Of a stretch of DNA of 64,000 nt, positions 46,226 to 55,200 are shown piece by piece. Position numbers and translations under genes: made by a program. The notes beneath the pieces were generated by a model that did not search any database, was not told where the DNA came from, and saw only the letters and a program-made list of their open reading frames with translations. The stretch is from Psococerastis gibbosa (Eukaryota > Arthropoda > Insecta > Psocodea > Psocidae): positions 6,434,874 through 6,498,873 of the forward strand of contig OZ020490.1 of assembly GCA_963971405.1 (NCBI GenBank), written 5' to 3'. Each line of letters starts with the position of its first letter. Position 1 is the stretch's first letter.

Positions 46226-49200
46226 TATTTTATTATACTTAATATTTATTTACATTTTATGAGAAATAATTTTTCATTTTAGCAGGACTTCTATAAAAGT
46301 ATTTTCACAATGTTTAGATTTCCCAATTTTAAATTTTTAAACATTTGGCATGCTGAATCACATTGTGAACACCCCTATAGAAATTTATCCAAAACAACAG
46401 CTAAAAATGGCGGATTTCGCATGGGACCTTTATACTTTATAAATCTACCTTCTTCTAGCTTCTAGTAATACTTATTCGAACTTCTTAAGAGGATAATGTA
46501 GATGAAAGCAGAACATAAGCAATCTACTACTATCATCGAGTTTTATGTATAGCAAATACTATATAGCCTACAATAATTGTCTGAATTTCATAGCTTTGGC
46601 CATCCAGGAGTCACTTATTCTAACCCAAATGGTCTCTGTCTTACTGTCATTAGGAACAAGATATTGGGCTGGACTGTGTGCGTTAACTTTTAATTTGGGT
46701 GAAAATTTATGATTTTGCACGTTTGTTTTGTGAGTGGGTATAAAAATTATAATAATTGAGGAGCTTGGTTACAAACGCGGCCAACTCCATTTTTTCACAA
46801 AATGGGGTTTTGATCAGACCTTGTAGAAAATTTTAATGTCCACTATGTACGTTGTAAAATAAAGTGAAAAAAGCAGCCAGATCGCGCACAGAAGCGCTGA
46901 GAAGTCTAGGATTAGTTATAAACTTAATGCAATTTTCAACAGAAAATCCGCTCTCCTGAAAAATTCTACAACTTGGAATTGGCAATGTTTGTTAACAGCC
47001 TCCTCAATTCTTTGTGTGTCAATAGAGGCAGATAGAGCTATGAAAACATTAATGTATATCATATGACCAACGATAATAAAATAGAATAGATGGGAACAAA
47101 CCATAAGCTAAGTATTGCCGAAAGTTGTGGAACGTAGGGGAAATTCTGGCGACCTTGCGAGGGGTCAAACATTAGCTATTCAGAGATTAATAGGTAAATA
47201 TCTCATATCTGTAATCGATATAATACGTGACGTAGTCAGTTTGGTCACTATTGGAGACGAAAACCAGGTAATATTCTCCTATGGTAAGCTTATGCACTTA
47301 AGTGTAATCTTTCCTAGTTTCCTATGTTCCCTATGAGTCTAAGGGGGATGGTCTAAGTTATGAAATTCAGACTTTAGTACATATGTAGATGCACGTAGGT
47401 TTATTAAAAATTGCGTCACCTTGTCGACCCAGTCCGTGCTCAAACAGTCCAAGTTAAGTGACTATAAAAATTAAAAATAAATAAATTCCCATCTTATACT
47501 AAGGTCTGTGAGTAAAATAGTAATTAATACTTCTCACTCTTTCCGTCATCAACTACGGCACACAAGTGGACACAATCGGAGGAGGAAAATCCTTACAGGT
47601 GCAAAAAAATATTTAAAAAATCAAATAGCACATGAAAGGCGTAGAACTGACACAAATATCATATTCTTATGAAGAAATTTTCCTCATCTTTTTAATTCAT
47701 GATAATTATGTTCTTGTTGGAAACACCGATTGCACAAAATTTATTGAACTTAGTTGCTCAAATAATTAACTGCAGTTTAGTTGTCGGGAGAGCTCAGCGC
47801 AAAAAATCTTCTGAAGTAAACTCTTCTCTCAAACTTTTGCACCAAACATTCACAAACCCCGTTTCCTTCAAAAACAGATTTCCCAGCGAGTCGCCGAAGT
47901 GCGAAACGCTTATGTGCACCGGTCCTACCTGTGGCCTGCGAGGCATCCCCCACGGGTCAACCCCTGGTACTGCAGGTGGCGCAGCTGCGGCTCCGGTCGG
48001 AACTAAATCCAAAAGGTCTAACATGTGACTGCCACCACTGCTTGATTGCCCTGTAGGTGAAGCCGCCCTGAAAATCAACAAATTTCGGTAAATAAATAAT
48101 AAGCCTTTATATACTGGAATAGTGGACAAATGCACACATTCCCAGAAGGTTTTGCTTAGGGGACACACCACCAAGTAGAAATGCAGCATTTCCTCAATGG
48201 TTTGAACTGCATTTAATTCACAGACCTCTATGTCAGTACATACCATAGGGCATAGATCATTCGGACTCAATAATAGCTACGGCCTCACATCGTCACTCTT
48301 CCTCTTCTACTCCTCTTAGCCCATTCCTCCTGTTCTGCCTTCTTCCTATGAAAGTTCCTTTTCTAAAACTTCCATAACATCAGCACTATACACAAATCAT
48401 TCGGACTCTGTGATAACGCCAGCTACAGCCTCACATTATCACTTTTCCTCCTCTGTTCCTCTTACTCCATTCCTCCTGTACTGCTTTCTCCCTATGTCAG
48501 TTTCCCCTCTACATCTTAATAAACATCAGTACATACCCTAGTTCATACTGACTCTGTGACAACGCTAGCTGCAGCCGCACATCGTCACTCTTCCTCCTTT
48601 GTTCTTCCTGTTCAGCCTCCTCCCTGCTCATGGCCAATGCCAGCTGTAACTGCAACTCCTCCTCGCCAATCGTCTGAGGACGCGCATTTTCTAATTCCTT
48701 ATTGACCGCTTCCTGCCTCGCAGTTCTCTCCTCCGAACCGGACCAATTTGATCCTCCAAACTGTGAAAAAAATAATAATAATAATAATAATATAGGTACT
48801 ACAGCCGGCCGCCATACCAAGTTGAATCCAGCGGACCAGAGCAGGTTCAAAGATGCAGATAACTTGGTAGTGTGCACAGTGCCGTTAGGGAAACATGGTA
48901 GGACTTGTCCTGGTCACCTCCGAACTAATCGTGTGACTTCACTGTGTTCCCCAAGTGGTTCGGAATCCACTATAATCTGGAGGTCCACTGTCCTATGGGC
49001 CCACACCGCGGCCTGGGACTGTGTCCAACCATTCTACTACTAGGTACTAAACTGTACCTGGCGGTCCTATATCAAGGAATAAATAGTGTTTTAAGGAGGC
49101 CGATGAGAAGACATACGTACTTTAACATATTTTTCAGTAAATACAAGCAGAGATTTCAAAAATAAATTTGTAAACAAATGACGACCTCCTTCTTTTTGAC

Positions 49201-52200
49201 GAAATTAATTAATTCCTCGCTGAGCAGCCACCAAGATACGAAAATAGTCTAAGTCAGTTCACAAAACTTATCGGCTCACCTGCAGGCTCATTGCATTTGT
49301 CTAGTCACCACTCTGAAGCAATTACCAACGAAGAGGTTAGTGCCCATTTGGCGGACACCCATTTTTAATTAACGCGTAGTACCCTTAGTAGCAGTAGTAT
49401 GGTTGGACACAGTCCCAGGCCACGGTGTGGGCCCATAGGACTCCAGTGGACCTCCTGATTATAGTGGATTCCGAACCACTTGGGAAACACAGTGAAGTCC
49501 CACGATTAGTTCGGAGGTGACCAGGACAAGTCCTACCATGTTTCCCTACCGCCACTGTGCACACTACCAAGTTATCTGCATCTTTGAACCTGCTCTGGCT
49601 CGCTGGATTCAACTTGGTAAGGCGGCCGGCTGCGTAGTACCCTTAGTTGGCATTCACAATGATATTGTATGTATATTATATTGTACAGGGTAGCCGATAG
49701 GGGGGCCGGGGCCTTTGCCCCAGGGCCCGGCGTTCGTCACGACAAAAATTTAAGACTCCTTTTCTGAAAGCAATGCCTAGCAATGCAGAAATCTGCCTGC
49801 TTTACGCATATACATTCAAAAACTCGCCACCCCCCCCCCCCCCTTTCCCCAGCTCATTGGTGTCCCTATGTTACCATATTTACAGCCAGGCCGTACTTAG
49901 TAAAAACTCATAAAATTCTCTGTGTGAGAAGGAGCTGAAATTTCAACAGCTTTAAATTTATGCAGTCGTAGCGTATGTCTAATTTTAGGTACCGCATGTA
50001 TGCGTGTGAAATGCCTAAAAACTTACTTTTACGCACCTTCCTTTTCAAATTGTTCCCACAGTTCTTATTTTAATTCACTACATCACACCATACTTGCTAC
50101 ATTTGATGGCCATGCTTTGGAGGGCATGTAAAGCAGGCGGTTCCGGGCCCAGTGTAGGAGAGTACTTTTCAGCCCTAACTCCGGTAGTTCGACTTAGTAA
50201 TAAAACAAAAAGTATTATTTATTTATTTATCTACTTGGGGCGACATTCTCTTTTGCCCAGGACCATGCTTGCGCCCCAGCTACAGTTTAAATCCTGTCTA
50301 TGTATTAACATGTAGAATACTATGGATTTCCCCGGTAGATCTAAAAACCATTTCGTTCTTGCCATCCCCCTCCCCTCACAAAAAATGCTGGATACGGGCC
50401 TGTCATGAGCTAAGCCTACCGGCGTTTGCTGAGTGTATAAACAAAAGGTCATGTAGACCCTAACCTCTGAGTCTGACGGATCATACGACAGACGACGCTC
50501 ACACCTGGGCAACTGGACCTGATTATATAGATGATGATGATATAGTAATAATGATAATCTACGTTATTGAGAAGGAGTTAGATGGTACATCCGGCTCACC
50601 CCGACCCCTGAATCAGACGGATCATACGAGTTACGACAGAGAACACTCACACCCGGGCCACTGGACCTGATTATAGATGATTCTCTACGTTATTGAGAAG
50701 AAGTTATCTACAAACTAAATATATCATCTCTTTATTGTTAAGCACATGCACAGCGAGACAGCGACACGTATAAGCACAGACATGCGTACTTACTTCTCGC
50801 GACGGACTCGTAGGTAGCGAAAGCGAAAATGTTTCCTGCACAAAAAAAATGTATTTATAAAGCAACACCACACCAGCAAAGACCAACGCCGATCAACAAT
50901 CTTATCACACAGGAACTTACAATTGTTTTCTTATAAGGTTCTGTAGGGACAGTTTTGGTCACTAGGAACGCTGACGACAAAATGGCCGCCGTTTGTATGT
51001 GAAAACTAAGTTCTTAGCATCTATTTATTCCTTTGAATACGTTTTATAATATTTTTACTATGCCTGGAGCTTATTGCGTTGCATATAATTTAATATACAT
51101 GAATATTTTCCATGATTCATAGGAAAATATCACTTCAAAAATATATATAAATAAAGTAATTTTAAAATATTATTGAGGCATATGGAAAAATCAACGCTTT
51201 GATATCTTTGCAACTGGTGCTGCCATGAAATGAAATGAAAAAACTACTTTATTGCAAACAAAAGGCGAACAATAAGACTATAAAGTCTTGTTTTCATGCT
51301 AACCTTAAAAACTAAAAACATTGTAGGCTATTATAGATTAATTAAAATTAAATGGAGAAGAAGAAAAGAGAGGAATAGTGATGAAAAAGAAGGATATAAG
51401 GTATACGGGAGGGGGGGGGGATCCATCGTCATCACCATTACATCTACAAAAATCAACCAGAAATGAACCTCATTGCATTCCTATTTATAAGTTATTATCG
51501 ATTTCGATATTTCAACGGAGTTTTACTCCCATATCAGAAAACAAGATCATTCAAATGAAAAAATTTCATTTGGACGTAATTTCTCTATAAACTTCTATAC
51601 CAACGTTCTCTATTCGGATTAACTCAGTAATATAATTACAAAGGCTTTCCCCGTCCGAAGTCAGGTGATGAAGCTGTAGAATGACTGATAGGCCGTGGTC
51701 GACCAGAAAGCGTACTTCCACTAGGAATAGGGTTGCCATTCGTCCCGGTTTCGTCCCTAAATGTCCCGGTTCAGACAATATAAACATAACTAGGATGATT
51801 TTAAAAAAAATATTGAAAATTTACCAGAAAGTAATAATAAGTGAAAAGAGTGTTTGCAAAACTTACTAATTAGCAATAAAAAAATGCACTAGATAAAATG
51901 GACTTTTTCTTTTTTAAATTTACACTATATATAATGCATCGGCTCTGTGTCCCGGTTTTATGTCTGATAATTCTGGCATCCCTAACTAGGAAGTCTACAT
52001 TCGGATAATACTGCTTCCTCATAGCCGCAGTGCCTCATTTTTTTTCAATTGTTAGTCAGACAGTATTTTAGACGTGATTACAACACGAATGAGGGTGGCA
52101 GAAGCAAAACAGTGCAACTCCCAAATTAGAAAATACCCAATACCCACAGACCAATTTCAAACCAATCAGTGAGCAATATCCAAACATTCACGAGCCACCA

Positions 52201-55200
52201 GTCAGACAACCAGTGACTATACTCAGGGCTGCATCGTCGTTGCGTGATTCTGTTACGCTATATGCAAACTCTTTCTTCCTCTACAGAGCTCTCTTCCACC
52301 AACCAGCACCATAGCCTAATACCCACTGACCAATCCCAAATCACTAACACCTATTCCCCTACCAATCATGAAATTCCATCCATTAATTATCAACCAATCA
52401 CACACAACCAGCAACGACTTTCCACCAATCAGACAACCAGTGACAATACTAACGACTGCGCCGTCGTTGCGTGATCCTGCCCCGCTTTATGCAAACTGTT
52501 TCTTTGCCTACAGAGCTCTCATTCACCAATCAGCACATTAACCTAATACCCACAGGCCAATCCCAAATCACTGACACCTATTCCCCTACCAATCAAGAAA
52601 TTCCATCATTTAATTATCAACCAATCACACACAACCAGCACCGACTCTACACCAATCAGACAACCAGTGACTATACTCACGGTTGCGCCGTCGTTGCGAT
52701 ACCCTGTCCCGCACTACGCAAACTGTTTCTTCGCCTACAGAGCTCTCTTCCACCAATTAGGACGTTAACCTAATACCCACTGACCAATCCCAAATCACTA
52801 ACACCTATTCCCCCACGAATCAAGGTATTCCATCCATTAATTATCAACCAATCACACACAACCAGCACCGACTCTCTACCAATCAGACAACCAGTGACTA
52901 TACTCACCACTGCGCCGTCGCTGCCAAATCCCGTACCACTCTGCGCAAATCGTTTCTTCGCCTCGAGGGCCCGCGCCCTCTCGTTCTGCAGCTTCTCATC
53001 GTCCTTGAGCAGCGTGACGAGTAGTTTGGCCTTCTCTCGCACATTTACCCCGTGGTCCTTCATGTCCTCATAATACTGAAAGTCTTTTAGCGTCTGAATT
53101 GCAAAAATATTCTCCTTGCATTGTTGTATCACCTGCAGCAAAATGATTTAATATTTATTATCATGATATCAAGGAAACAGAGCCCAACTTCGCGGGGCAT
53201 CGCCCTGTACTGCCGAAAGTCACGTGACATGGTATTATATTAACCCCGGTATTATACTAATACCAAATCGCCATGATCAGGCTGCTGTAAGAGATACGTG
53301 TTTTGGTGTATTGTTAAGGCAGCCTATTGTTGCGATAGTAACCCGAGATAGTCGTGACGCATTAATAACACGTAACCGCACCACGAATAAGGCATATCAT
53401 CGCTGTACCATCTTGTGTACCTTCATAATGTATCCAGGTACTCCCGCTGTGAACCTAGCGTCATAGTAAGGAGGCAGCGGCGAAACCAAGAGTGCATTTA
53501 GAGACTAACGGAGCTGGCTCCAGAGAGTCTTTTGAATGGCCCTGGCATGATTATAACATAATTCAGCAAAAAAAGTATAATCAAACAGAAAATAGAAATT
53601 TCCGACAATTACGGCCTCCTGCTCCCACACTTTGGGCGGAAGCAAGTCTATGCTTCACTTACGGGCTGTTTTCATGCCTAATAAGCATTATTGGCATTTC
53701 TGAAGGGCTTTTTATGGAAGTAAGCCCTATTTTCGGACATTATCGGTGTTTTTTTTTTATTATTATTTTTTATTTTGTCCTCATTGGTTAGGCCTACTCC
53801 AACAAGAGAGGGAAATATATTGAAAAAATAATGGGTTACAAAAAGGATATCGGCGAAGGTACCTCCGGATGCAACATCCAATGAGGCCCTGGGCCAAACA
53901 AATCATACTATAACTATTTTAGAGATCCCGTTTGTGACGGGTTTGATTATAATAAATACATAGGATTTCGGTAAGTAGGAATATTGTAGGAATATTTTGT
54001 CCGATTGGAATTTGTTAGTTATTTTGGTAATACTTTATTACATAGAAATATATTAACTGGAACGGCGAGAGCCATTATTTCCCTTACGGGGCACCCGTTA
54101 ACCATAAGCCAACTATCAGAGTTTTTAAGTACCAACGTCAATAAATAAATAAATAAATAAATAATGACTTTTTTGTTCTATTACTAAGCCAACCTAGCGG
54201 AGTTAGGGCTATAAAGCCCTCTCTTACACTCAACTAGGAGAGCCCGGGACCGCCTGCTTTACATGCCCTCCGAAGCATGGCCAGAAAATGTAGCATGTCT
54301 AGGAGTCGAACCAACAACCTTTCGAGTGAAAGTCAGAGTCCGTTCCACTACTCTACGTAAAAAATATCGAAGTCTTACACATTGCAGCATAGCAGAACGG
54401 ATACCAGGACCCGGTCAAAACTCTGTACTTAGCTTGTGCAGGCTATTTACCTAGGGAAATTGCGTACTTATCTTGTGCAGACTACACTAGCCGCCATATT
54501 GATATCTGTCTACAGCCACGCGATGCTTTATTATTACTTTATTTTATTTACCACCCATTGTGTTCTCTACGAATCAATACAGATACTCTATTCCATTCTA
54601 TTCACTCACACACCTTGTCAGATCCAGTTTTGATCAAGTGTTCGAGCAGTGTCAAAGCTTTATAAACATGTCTCCAGTTCTTCCCGTGGTCGTTCAATCG
54701 TTTCCAGATCATCGTCATGATATCGGAGAAGGCCATCACGTTGTACGTAAGATCAGCAATTTCCGACATGAGTCGGCAGCTCGGGCCCCACGGGTCATTG
54801 CTAGTTGCTTCTCGTACCTGAAATGAATGAATGAAGTAGAAAGTAGAAGAAACTCATCTCTCTATTTTAGTATACATTAGGGGTATTCACTGTGCTTGGT
54901 TTACCTTAAGGGAAAGTAGGAAACTGAGGGAAAATAGAAAAATAGAACTACGGTTTTTCTACGTAAAAAAATAATGCCATGGAAACGTATTTCTCTACAT
55001 TTGCCACTTTACCCAACTGGTAGGTTGGGGAACTGCTCTTGGGGAATCGAAAACGGCCATATTTGTTGTTTTGAATTTGAATTTTCCTTTCTTTTTTTTA
55101 ATTTAAAAAAATTAGCTCTGCGACAGAAATTAATAAAAAATAAAGGAAACATGTGGCAAGAGGTGGACTACAGCAGATGTTTATTAGTTATGAAATGAAA

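Noticed and set aside
47794..47928. Continuation of the epsin exon 6 reading frame past the donor
   Set aside because: A normal donor CAG|GTAGGA ends the exon. The read-through loses the proline/DPW character, and exon 7 joins in frame.
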